From the NCBI GenBank assembly GCA_045132235.1, contig JBGURX010000053.1, forward strand, positions 1 to 41,735: a DNA stretch of 41,735 bases, written 5' to 3'. Source of the DNA: UBA1756 sp045132235 (GTDB lineage Bacteria > Bacteroidota > Bacteroidia > Bacteroidales > WCHB1-69). Positions 17,523 to 24,437 of the stretch are shown here, piece by piece (the stretch's first letter is position 1; each line of letters begins with the position of its first letter). The notes under the pieces are model-generated. The model was not told where the DNA came from. It worked only from the letters and a program-made list of their open reading frames with translations, and did not search any database. The translations under genes and the position numbers were made by a program.

Positions 17523-17573
17523 AAAGTGGACCAAAACGGTCGTGCTGTGTATGAGTGATTTTTAGTAATTTTG
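17523..17573 (+). promoter_or_regulatory. Promoter with 17-base upstream element, copy 1
   Basis: The 17-mer AAAGTGGACCAAAACGG (17523-17539) is followed after 26 bases by the -7 box TAATTTTG (17566-17573), 9 bases before ATG 17583. The same 17-mer recurs exactly at 18290-18306, 25 bases before an identical -7 box. This suggests a shared activator or sigma-factor site. The TTG within the -7 box is not the start codon. Confidence 0.6.
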
Positions 17574-17582
17574 CGCACAAAT

Positions 17583-18167
17583 ATGAACCATTCAGACAAT
17601 AGTACCATCGACACTTTGCGACGTCTTATTTGTGAGGCGGCGGGCTGTGGAGCCGGGGCACCTGCCGACCTCTACACCCTTAAGCTTTTCATAGAAAGTC
17701 GCACACATGAGACCATCGGTCTCACTACCGTCAAACGTTTTTGGCAATACGGAGGGCTAAGTTCCCAACCACGTCAAAGCACTCTCAATGTTATGGCTCA
17801 AGCCATCGGCTACCGCAGTTACGACGACTTCTGTGAGCATTACGGCGACTGTTCTCCTTCAAGCGACATCGTGCTTGGGGAAGGAGTTAAAGTAACCGAT
17901 TTGAAATCTGGTGAACGACTTATGCTGCGTTGGAATCCAGGACGAGAAGTTGTGGTAGAATATTTGGGCAACAGCACGTTTCGTGTGTTAAGCAGTGAAG
18001 GCAGCAAATTGCACGCCGACGACACATTCCAAGCAGCCTTTTTTGCCTTGGGGCACGCTGCAATGCTTGCCAATGTGATACATGGAAACTCTTGTTGGCC
18101 TCTATACGAGATAGGCCAGCAGGGAGGTCTGACACTTGTCAGCCATCTCTCCTCTATAGGTGAATAG
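17583..18167 (+). CDS. Putative regulator-like protein, Bacteroidales family of unknown function
   Basis: A 194-residue cytoplasmic protein starting at ATG 17583 (MNHSDNSTIDTL). The frame is open from TTG 17571, but that codon lies inside the -7 box. Residues of about 1-90 are helical and hold GLTTVKRFWQYGG and STLNVMAQAIGYRSYDDFC, which look like a divergent helix-turn-helix. From about 95 on is a beta-rich domain (VTDLKSGERLMLRW, VEYLGNSTFRVL, LHADDTFQAAFF). I recognise the two-part layout as common in Bacteroidales genomes, but I know of no established function. It is divergent from the LRR kinase and shares a promoter element with the downstream genes, which suggests a role in the same circuit. 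DNA binding is inferred. Confidence 0.7.
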   Translation: MNHSDNSTIDTLRRLICEAAGCGAGAPADLYTLKLFIESRTHETIGLTTVKRFWQYGGLSSQPRQSTLNVMAQAIGYRSYDDFCEHYGDCSPSSDIVLGEGVKVTDLKSGERLMLRWNPGREVVVEYLGNSTFRVLSSEGSKLHADDTFQAAFFALGHAAMLANVIHGNSCWPLYEIGQQGGLTLVSHLSSIGE

Positions 18168-18289
18168 CCCACAAGTAATATTACAAACCACCATATAAAA
18201 CACTTTTTCAATAAGCAATCCCTGTGCACCGACTACAAGACTTCCCGTAGGGAGCTCCTGTTTTGTCGAACTGATCCTCAATGTGTTAT

Positions 18290-18339
18290 AAAGTGGACCA
18301 AAACGGATTTCAGAAGTGGCGCAATATTACTTAATTTTG
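18290..18339 (+). promoter_or_regulatory. Promoter with 17-base upstream element, copy 2
   Basis: An identical 17-mer AAAGTGGACCAAAACGG (18290-18306), 25 bases before TAATTTTG (18332-18339). It serves the small gene at 18370 and probably the secreted protein at 18569. The remaining 18168-18289 spacer shows no gene. Confidence 0.6.
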
Positions 18340-18369
18340 CCCCCGGATTATTGTGTTAATTTTTCTACT

Positions 18370-18549
18370 ATGGAAGATAAACTCCATTTAAAAACAGATG
18401 CACCCCAAGTTCAGCCAAAACTAAACATGTTGAACATTACACGATATATTCAAACAGGTCTCCATGCTGAAAATTATCAAGTAGGATCTATAGAATCTGA
18501 TTGCTGGCGGACCTTGTATGGCTTGCCGAAAATGAATCATAAGAAATGA
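18370..18549 (+). CDS. Small protein of unknown function (59 residues)
   Basis: A short open frame starting at ATG 18370 (MEDKLHLKTDAPQVQPKL). A GTG at 18316 is in frame but lies upstream of the -7 box. The product is soluble and without a signal peptide or recognisable motif. It sits 31 bases after a good promoter box and 19 bases before a gene with a signal peptide, so it may be a real leader gene of a two-gene operon. Its coding status is uncertain because it is short and I recognise no family. Confidence 0.4.
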   Translation: MEDKLHLKTDAPQVQPKLNMLNITRYIQTGLHAENYQVGSIESDCWRTLYGLPKMNHKK

Positions 18550-18568
18550 AACAACTAAAAATGTTATT

Positions 18569-20683
18569 ATGAAAAAGACATTCTTAATCATTCTGTCATT
18601 ATTTATTTCTTTAGGCGCAGCAGCGCAAGAGCGTACTATTCACGATGGAAAAAAAACATTGAGACAGAGGACACCATACTATAACTATTTGGACTGTGAC
18701 GTAAAATACCAGTACTATTTCGACGATAAAGATCAGGAAGTACAACATGGTTCCTATTCTGTATCAGGTGCTGTCGACAAGTCGTCCGATGTTCCAAGAA
18801 AATATATGAAACCAGGATACAATATCAGAATTCAGCAAAATTACAATAAAACAGGAAACTACAAGGACGGAAAACTTGATGGGAAACTAAAAGCATCGTG
18901 TTCTGAACGTTACACTATCAATGGTAAAACTGCTGCATACCGGCAGTGGTCTGCTGATCTGAATTTCACTGATGGGAAGCCCGATGGTTCCTGGGTTATC
19001 AAAGAATCAGGAAAGGGAGGTTCTGACTACATGGAAATATTGGCCAATTCAATAACAAAAGAAGAAGATTATAGTGTGACTGTCAATGTTAAATACGATA
19101 AAGGTAGAATTGTAACCTATGGTCTCACTAATTTCAGAGAGGGCGATAAACAAATCAACTTCGACTCCTTGAACCGCGTTTCTGGCTTCGAAGAACTTGA
19201 CGGCCAAAGAGCTAACTTATCTAACGGATATTGTACCAACCTTGTAAAACACTCCAACGGATATAGTGAACCCGAGCCATTTGAAAAAGAACTGATTACT
19301 CAGCTCGTTAATGGTACTATTTCAGAAAAAGATTTACCTAATAAAGGGTACACAACGACAACACAAACCACAGAAGACTACACAAAATGGCTCGTAGATT
19401 ATATGGACTTTAAATACGTAAACATTCCTGAAGGCAAATTCAACAACGACAACACTTCATTCGACTGGAGGGAATACTCATACTCCTACAAAGTGGTTAA
19501 GAAAGCGAAAATGCTCTCCTATGACGAAGCCATCAAACTGATTGAAGGCAACAATTATTGGTATCATTCATACAAAAAAAGTATAGAAGAGAATTCGGCA
19601 ATAGACGACTACTATTTGAATGACAACACAAAAGACGCTGTACTAAAGTATTTAAATGAAAAAATAGAAGAAATGCGTTTGGCAAAAGAAAAAGCCGAGC
19701 GAGAAGAAAAAGAATCTAGACTGAATAAAAATAAGAAGTATGCAAGTGAAAGGATCAACTATATCCTCAGACCTACTGATTACTCGAAAGCGCGTCCCGG
19801 AGATGTGGTAGGGCTGAAATTTATTGACTACGCTATCGTCAACGAAACAGAAGTGGCAACTACCACCTGCGAAGTTGACGTAAAAAACAAAGGGACATGG
19901 GGCTACGCAACTTACCAAGCCGTGATTCCCACCCCTCTTCTTTCCGATGATGAATCTGTCAGGTCAGCAGTGACTTATGGAACGCGTATCCTTAACATCT
20001 GGGACAGCATATCCGCCGAAACCAAACAAATCGCAGTCATCGACTCTACTATCCATTCCATCTTCTCAAACAAAGAATTCAAAGCTGACCTTAAGGCCTA
20101 CAAAGTTTTCTCGGGCAAGACCAGACCCGAGTCTAACATCAGTAATAGCGACGGCAGAGGCTCCTACAATAAAATACACGAAATCTGTAATCTCTACTCA
20201 AAATACCAAACGTATGCTATGGATAAGAAGGCGTTCCTGACTAACGATTATGAAATGAATAATCTTGCAGACAAAGAGACAAAAGATATTTTGAAAGACT
20301 ATAGTTCATATTCTTCAGAGCATACAGTAACACTTGAAAGATATTCCGACATAGATAAAGCAATAGGTCAAATCGAATCCAATTTGGAGTTCCAGCAGGA
20401 CATTAAAACTTTCATCTCCTTACGTCACACAATAATCCTTAACAACACATGCATAGAGAACAACAAAGAAGGAAAAAACATCATAAAAATCTACAAGACA
20501 TACTACAACAGTTATAATAACAGATGGACTGGCAAGGAGGCGATTGATCTGGCAAAAAAAGTAATCGCACAGCAGGAAAAAGTGATTACAATTCTGGCAC
20601 GCAACGATATCAAGTTGTTTGACTCACAAGTAAAGAAAGCCAAAGTGAAAGATCTCGACCAGCTGATTCAAATGGCTGAATGA
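18569..20683 (+). CDS. Secreted protein with MORN/YwqK-like repeats, function unknown
   Basis: A 704-residue protein starting with a clear signal peptide (MKKTFLIILSLFISLGAAAQ), so probably periplasmic or outer-membrane associated; there is no lipobox Cys and no T9SS sorting domain. Residues of about 50-155 contain repeats of the MORN or YwqK type (NYKDGKLDGKLKASC, NFTDGKPDGSWVIKE). A charged coiled-coil-like stretch is at about 365-395 (MRLAKEKAEREEKES). The rest is helical and lysine-rich, without familiar motifs. The gene is visibly AT-richer than the housekeeping genes nearby, which fits recent acquisition. It shares its promoter region with the small gene at 18370. Function unknown. Confidence 0.75.
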   Translation: MKKTFLIILSLFISLGAAAQERTIHDGKKTLRQRTPYYNYLDCDVKYQYYFDDKDQEVQHGSYSVSGAVDKSSDVPRKYMKPGYNIRIQQNYNKTGNYKDGKLDGKLKASCSERYTINGKTAAYRQWSADLNFTDGKPDGSWVIKESGKGGSDYMEILANSITKEEDYSVTVNVKYDKGRIVTYGLTNFREGDKQINFDSLNRVSGFEELDGQRANLSNGYCTNLVKHSNGYSEPEPFEKELITQLVNGTISEKDLPNKGYTTTTQTTEDYTKWLVDYMDFKYVNIPEGKFNNDNTSFDWREYSYSYKVVKKAKMLSYDEAIKLIEGNNYWYHSYKKSIEENSAIDDYYLNDNTKDAVLKYLNEKIEEMRLAKEKAEREEKESRLNKNKKYASERINYILRPTDYSKARPGDVVGLKFIDYAIVNETEVATTTCEVDVKNKGTWGYATYQAVIPTPLLSDDESVRSAVTYGTRILNIWDSISAETKQIAVIDSTIHSIFSNKEFKADLKAYKVFSGKTRPESNISNSDGRGSYNKIHEICNLYSKYQTYAMDKKAFLTNDYEMNNLADKETKDILKDYSSYSSEHTVTLERYSDIDKAIGQIESNLEFQQDIKTFISLRHTIILNNTCIENNKEGKNIIKIYKTYYNSYNNRWTGKEAIDLAKKVIAQQEKVITILARNDIKLFDSQVKKAKVKDLDQLIQMAE

Positions 20684-20720
20684 TCTGTCATCAAATGGAA
20701 CGAAAGGAAAAATAAAACAG

Positions 20721-21929
20721 CTATGCAAGCAGCCAGTCGATGACATTCAACTTCTGTATGCCATCGTAGTTTGAGGTGTCGAAATCGGTGGTGAGAAGGT
20801 ATTTCGGATGCGTGTCCCGAATTTTTCTTAATGACGAAAGTTCGCGCGAAAGTGTTTTTTCGTCATTAGCAGTGTAGGCCACCTGATAGTACTCCCGTCC
20901 GCCACCAGGTTTCATCACCACAAAATCAACTTCCTGATTGCCAGCACGTCCGGCGTAAACCAAACCTCCCCTCCGCAGCAACTCGAAATAAACCACGTTC
21001 TCAAGCTTGTGCCCTAAATCTGCATCAGGATGGTTGGTGCTGAGGATATTACGCAAACCCAAGTCGGCCACATAATACTTATAGTTGCTGGAAAGGATCC
21101 GCTTCCCTTTGACATTGTACAACTGCACGGGATAAATCAAATACGATTCGGAAAAATAGCGCAGATATTTCTGCACGGTATTGTGAGATGTGCTGCTGCC
21201 AGTGTCGTGCGTCAACACATCGGCAATGTTGTTTGGTGAAACTACGCTTCCGACGTTGTCGAAGAGAAAATTGACCACCCGATACAACGTGTCAAACTTG
21301 CGCAAGTGGTGCCTGCCGACAATGTCTTTCACCACAACAGTGTCGTAAAGTGCCCGCAGATATTCCGATTCCATATCTGGCGTCGCTTTGGAAATGTTTA
21401 CTGCCTCAGGAAAGCAGGAAGAATTCAGGTACTGGCGGAAAAGACGGTCGGGATTGGCTCCGTCGCCAAAAGAGGCAACATACTCGGAAAATGAAAACGG
21501 ATGGACACCGATGGCAATGTAGCGACCTGAAAGCAGTGTGCCCAATTCACTCGACAAAAGGAATGCGTTGGACCCTGTGATATACAAATCAATGTCACTC
21601 TTGACAAACAACGCATCCACCAGTTTTTCGAAATGGGGCAATGTCTGCACCTCATCAAGGAAAACATAGCGCATTCCACCCGAGGATAACGACTCCATGA
21701 TATGGTCATAGACATTCTCCCAGCAGGAAAATTCCGCGGCTTCACGTTCTTCAAAGTTGAGGGAGAAGATGCGTTTCTCAGGGACATTCCCATTGAGAAG
21801 ATATTCCCTAAAAGACTGCATCAGAGTTGATTTCCCGCACCTGCGGATGCCGGTCAACACTTTTATCAGATGTTGATCACGGAGCTTAACAAGCTGATTC
21901 AAATATGTTTTACGCTCTACCATAGCCAT
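20721..21929 (-). CDS. AAA family ATPase with DUF4143 C-terminal domain
   Basis: I start at ATG 21929 (MAMVERKTYLNQL), giving 402 residues; ATG 21923 is an alternative. The frame extends upstream to 21953, but that part (MYFCIHKT) is the translated -7 box. Walker A is TGIRRCGKST (26-35), Walker B is YVFLDEVQ (D92, E93) and a sensor-like YITGSNAFLLSSE segment follows at about 116-128. The C-terminal half is DUF4143, with NTVQKYLRYFSESYLIY, GHKLENVVYFELLRRG and a nuclease-like EVDFVV. These AAA_14/DUF4143 proteins are widespread in Bacteroidota; their cellular role is poorly known. It converges with the MORN-like gene, 37 bases between stops. Confidence 0.88.
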   Translation of the reverse strand: MAMVERKTYLNQLVKLRDQHLIKVLTGIRRCGKSTLMQSFREYLLNGNVPEKRIFSLNFEEREAAEFSCWENVYDHIMESLSSGGMRYVFLDEVQTLPHFEKLVDALFVKSDIDLYITGSNAFLLSSELGTLLSGRYIAIGVHPFSFSEYVASFGDGANPDRLFRQYLNSSCFPEAVNISKATPDMESEYLRALYDTVVVKDIVGRHHLRKFDTLYRVVNFLFDNVGSVVSPNNIADVLTHDTGSSTSHNTVQKYLRYFSESYLIYPVQLYNVKGKRILSSNYKYYVADLGLRNILSTNHPDADLGHKLENVVYFELLRRGGLVYAGRAGNQEVDFVVMKPGGGREYYQVAYTANDEKTLSRELSSLRKIRDTHPKYLLTTDFDTSNYDGIQKLNVIDWLLA

Positions 21930-21942
21930 TGTTTTATGGATG

Positions 21943-21950
21943 CAAAAATA
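21943..21950 (-). promoter_or_regulatory. Putative promoter -7 box of the AAA/DUF4143 gene
   Basis: The minus strand reads TATTTTTG about 14 bases before ATG 21929. The same sequence and layout occur before the WYL gene (11923-11930). Confidence 0.55.
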
Positions 21951-22006
21951 CAAAATAATGACGAAATTTTATAAAAAATACGATTTTCGTCAGTAGAAAT
22001 AATGGC

Positions 22007-22645
22007 TTACCCCATTATCAAATCACTCAACCGCACTTTCGGCACATAATGTACGCCGTCTTTGCGGTAGTAGGCATGGCTTTCGCTTTCGGCAATCTCC
22101 ACCCGCCGTATCACCTCCGCCCCGCGGCCGATGGCAATCACTAACAGCGGGTCGAGAGGGAGTCGTAATTCCTCTTTGAGAACGACTTTGTTGAATGCCC
22201 CGATCATCAGTCCGTTATAGCCCAATTCGGTGGCTTTCAGCAGCATGCTCTGTGCCGAGATGCCGAGGTCGATGTCCACGAGCTTGGTTTCGGGCACGGT
22301 ACTGCAAATCACGATGAACGCCTGCGGCTCGGTGCCAGGGAAGGGGAGGTGCAGCTCCGGCAGCGCGGCTCCCATCTTGATGTTTCGCAGCACCACATCC
22401 GCCCCACTATCTTTCGTGATGAGCTTGAACCGTAGCACCTGCTGGTTGCAGGCCGACGGCAATAGCGGGTTCACCGACACGATTTTCTCTAAAATCTCAC
22501 GACTTACCACCGTCTCAGGGTGATAGCCCCGGTAGCTCCGATTGCGTTCCATCAGCTGGTTCACCGATACGCGTTTCACCACCGTGCGCGTGGCATTTTG
22601 GCCAAATACTTCATCATATCTTTTTTCTAAATAACCGTCTGCCAT
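22007..22645 (-). CDS. Nitroreductase family protein
   Basis: FMN-dependent NAD(P)H oxidoreductase of the nitroreductase fold, cytoplasmic. I start at ATG 22645 (MADGYLEKRYDEVFG), giving 212 residues; an ATG at 22675 is in frame but gives ten unrelated residues. The N-terminal FMN phosphate motif (RNRSYRGYHPE), the SACNQQVLRF segment and a glycine-rich stretch in the C-terminal half (ELGYNGLMIGAFN) fit the family. The natural substrate (nitro compounds, quinones or another acceptor) cannot be told. A good promoter at 22725-22755 makes it monocistronic, divergent from the ABC ATPase gene. Confidence 0.88.
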   Translation of the reverse strand: MADGYLEKRYDEVFGQNATRTVVKRVSVNQLMERNRSYRGYHPETVVSREILEKIVSVNPLLPSACNQQVLRFKLITKDSGADVVLRNIKMGAALPELHLPFPGTEPQAFIVICSTVPETKLVDIDLGISAQSMLLKATELGYNGLMIGAFNKVVLKEELRLPLDPLLVIAIGRGAEVIRRVEIAESESHAYYRKDGVHYVPKVRLSDLIMG

Positions 22646-22724
22646 AGTGTTATTATGTAAATTATTAATAATCATTAAATTATTAAAGTAAAAACTCTGT
22701 CAAGATTCGCTAAAGTTTTCTCTG

Positions 22725-22755
22725 CAAAAATAGTGGTTTTTTCGCAGTGATGCAA
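22725..22755 (-). promoter_or_regulatory. Promoter of the nitroreductase gene
   Basis: On the minus strand the -33 TTG (22753-22755) and -7 TATTTTTG (22725-22732) are separated by exactly 20 bases, one of the best promoter matches in the window. Confidence 0.75.
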
Positions 22756-22803
22756 AGTGATAATTTTTTTATGAAAAGAAAAGGGGGATAACGCTTTTGT
22801 TTG

Positions 22804-22811
22804 TATCTTTG
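22804..22811 (+). promoter_or_regulatory. Putative promoter -7 box of the ABC ATPase/pepE operon
   Basis: TATCTTTG, 19 bases before ATG 22831, divergent from the nitroreductase promoter. It overlaps the upstream end of the open frame, so TTG 22801 is not the start. No -33 TTG at the usual spacing. Confidence 0.55.
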
Positions 22812-22830
22812 CAGTCTGCAATCCACCGCT

Positions 22831-23595
22831 ATGATAGCTGTTCATGATTTGAAATTCTCCTATTCGCAGAAACACCTGCTCGACGGTCTCTCCTTTGAAT
22901 TGGAGAAGGGAGATTTCTGCGCCATTGTAGGGCCGAATGGTTCCGGCAAGACCACCCTGCTGAAGCTGATGACGGGACTTTTGAACCCGCAGGCGGGTTC
23001 GGTGCAGGTGGACGGACAGCCGCTGAACACGCTGTCGCCCATGCAGAAAGCGCGGCTGATGGCCTACGTGGCGCAGCGGCAGGAGGTCGTTTTCGACTTT
23101 TCGGTTTTCGACACTGTGCTGATGGGTCGCAATCCCCACCAGGGACACTGGGAGAATGCCTCCGCCGCCGACAAGCAGATTGTGGAGGAGGTGTTGCAAC
23201 AAACAGGGCTCGCCGACTACCGCAACCGGATGCTCACCGAGCTGAGCGGCGGCGAAGTACAGCGCGTGATGATTGCCCGCGCCATGGCCCAGCAAACCCC
23301 AGTCATCCTCCTCGATGAACCGCTTTCCAACCTCGACATCACCTACCAGTTTGAGGTGATGGATATTCTGCAAAATCTTAATAAACAAAAAAATACAACC
23401 GTCGTTATCATCCTTCACGACCTCTCTTTCGTAAAAAAATATGCCCATAAAGTACTGATGCTTCAAAAGGGGGCACTGAAACATTTCGGCTCGGTAAACG
23501 ACACACTGACAGAAGAATATGTGCGCGAGGTGTTCAGCCTTTCTCCCAACTACCATCTGGATGAAAACGGACATGTTTTTAGAATTGAGAATTGA
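22831..23595 (+). CDS. ABC transporter ATP-binding protein, FecE/BtuD-like, orphan
   Basis: A 254-residue ATPase starting at ATG 22831 (MIAVHDLKFSYSQKHLL). All nucleotide-binding motifs are intact: Walker A GPNGSGKTT, signature LSGGEVQR, Walker B VILLDEP, and H-loop ILHD. The overall pattern (LNTLSPMQKARLMAYVAQ, VFDTVLMGRNPH) is that of importers for iron-siderophore, haem or cobalamin complexes. No permease or substrate-binding gene is next to it, so it must work with partners encoded elsewhere or serve another function. pepE follows after 41 bases and is probably in the same operon. The cargo is inferred from subfamily resemblance only. Confidence 0.9.
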   Translation: MIAVHDLKFSYSQKHLLDGLSFELEKGDFCAIVGPNGSGKTTLLKLMTGLLNPQAGSVQVDGQPLNTLSPMQKARLMAYVAQRQEVVFDFSVFDTVLMGRNPHQGHWENASAADKQIVEEVLQQTGLADYRNRMLTELSGGEVQRVMIARAMAQQTPVILLDEPLSNLDITYQFEVMDILQNLNKQKNTTVVIILHDLSFVKKYAHKVLMLQKGALKHFGSVNDTLTEEYVREVFSLSPNYHLDENGHVFRIEN

Positions 23596-23614
23596 AAATT
23601 GAGAACTGAAAATT
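23587..23614 (+). repeat. Short tandem repeat of a 14-base unit
   Basis: Two adjacent copies, GAGAATTGAAAATT and GAGAACTGAAAATT, with one mismatch. The first copy overlaps the last codons and stop of the ABC ATPase gene; the second lies in the gap before pepE. Probably replication slippage. Confidence 0.7.
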
Positions 23615-23636
23615 ATTAATTATAAAAAATTATACT

Positions 23637-24437
23637 ATGAAACTTTTATTGATCAGTAATTCAACTAATTACAAAGAAAGTTATTTAGGCTGGTGCATGC
23701 CTTTGATTCAGGAATTTTTGGGTACGAAAGGAAAGAAGAAAATTGCCTTTTTCCCGTATGCCGTAGTGCGCAACGGCGCCACGCTGGAAGAGAGCTACAA
23801 CGCGGCCACCGAGAAGGTGAAGAACTGCTTCAAGAGTTTCGGTCTGAAGGCTGACATCGTCTCCACCCATTCCGTCGCCGACCCCGTAGCGCTGGTCAAC
23901 GAGAGCGACGCCATTATGGTGAGCGGCGGCAACACCTTCCACTTGGTATATGAGTTGCACCGCAACAAGCTCATCGAGCCGGTACGCCGCAAAGTGCTGG
24001 AAGGCGCACCCTACATGGGCTGGAGCGCCGGATCCAATGTGGCTTGTCCCACCCTGCGCACCACCAACGACATGCCCATCATCATGCCGGAGAGCTTCAA
24101 CTGCTTCGACTTCGTGCCGTTCCAGATCAACCCCCACTACATCGATCCCTATCCGACTGAGGTAGAGGATGCACTGACGCATGCCGGCGAGTCGCGTCAG
24201 GACCGCATTGAGGAGTTCCTCTGCATCCATCCCGAGGTGACCGTGGTGGGATTGCGTGAAGCCACTGCCCTGTGGGTGGAGAACGACGTCATCACCCTGC
24301 GCGAATACGAGAAGAATCCGTACAAGAAAAAACGCGAGATGATTGTGCTGAAGCAGGGCTGCCCCGTGCGCGAAATCAAGCCCGGCAGCATGTTCGACTT
24401 TTCGATGAATCTGCTGAAAAAAGGCTGTAAGAAATAA
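23637..24437 (+). CDS. pepE: Peptidase E (alpha-aspartyl dipeptidase, S51 family)
   Basis: Cytoplasmic serine peptidase that splits dipeptides with an N-terminal aspartate. It is 266 residues, somewhat longer than the roughly 230 of enterobacterial enzymes. The nucleophile S130 sits in GWSAGSN. D145 (TTNDMPI) and H167 (INPHYID) have the same spacing from the serine (15 and 37 residues) as the catalytic triad of Salmonella PepE. The preceding strand MVSGGNTFHLVYEL is also typical. It starts at ATG 23637, and its stop codon overlaps the start of the next gene by one base (TAATG), so the two are translationally coupled. Confidence 0.93.
   Translation: MKLLLISNSTNYKESYLGWCMPLIQEFLGTKGKKKIAFFPYAVVRNGATLEESYNAATEKVKNCFKSFGLKADIVSTHSVADPVALVNESDAIMVSGGNTFHLVYELHRNKLIEPVRRKVLEGAPYMGWSAGSNVACPTLRTTNDMPIIMPESFNCFDFVPFQINPHYIDPYPTEVEDALTHAGESRQDRIEEFLCIHPEVTVVGLREATALWVENDVITLREYEKNPYKKKREMIVLKQGCPVREIKPGSMFDFSMNLLKKGCKK

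Noticed and set aside
18215..18265. Imperfect hairpin considered as a terminator after the regulator-like gene
   Set aside because: The stem has mismatches and is not followed by a clear T run.
22675..23574. Open frame of 299 codons antisense to the ABC ATPase
   Set aside because: The ATPase frame has all ABC motifs; the antisense frame has none and begins in the nitroreductase leader.
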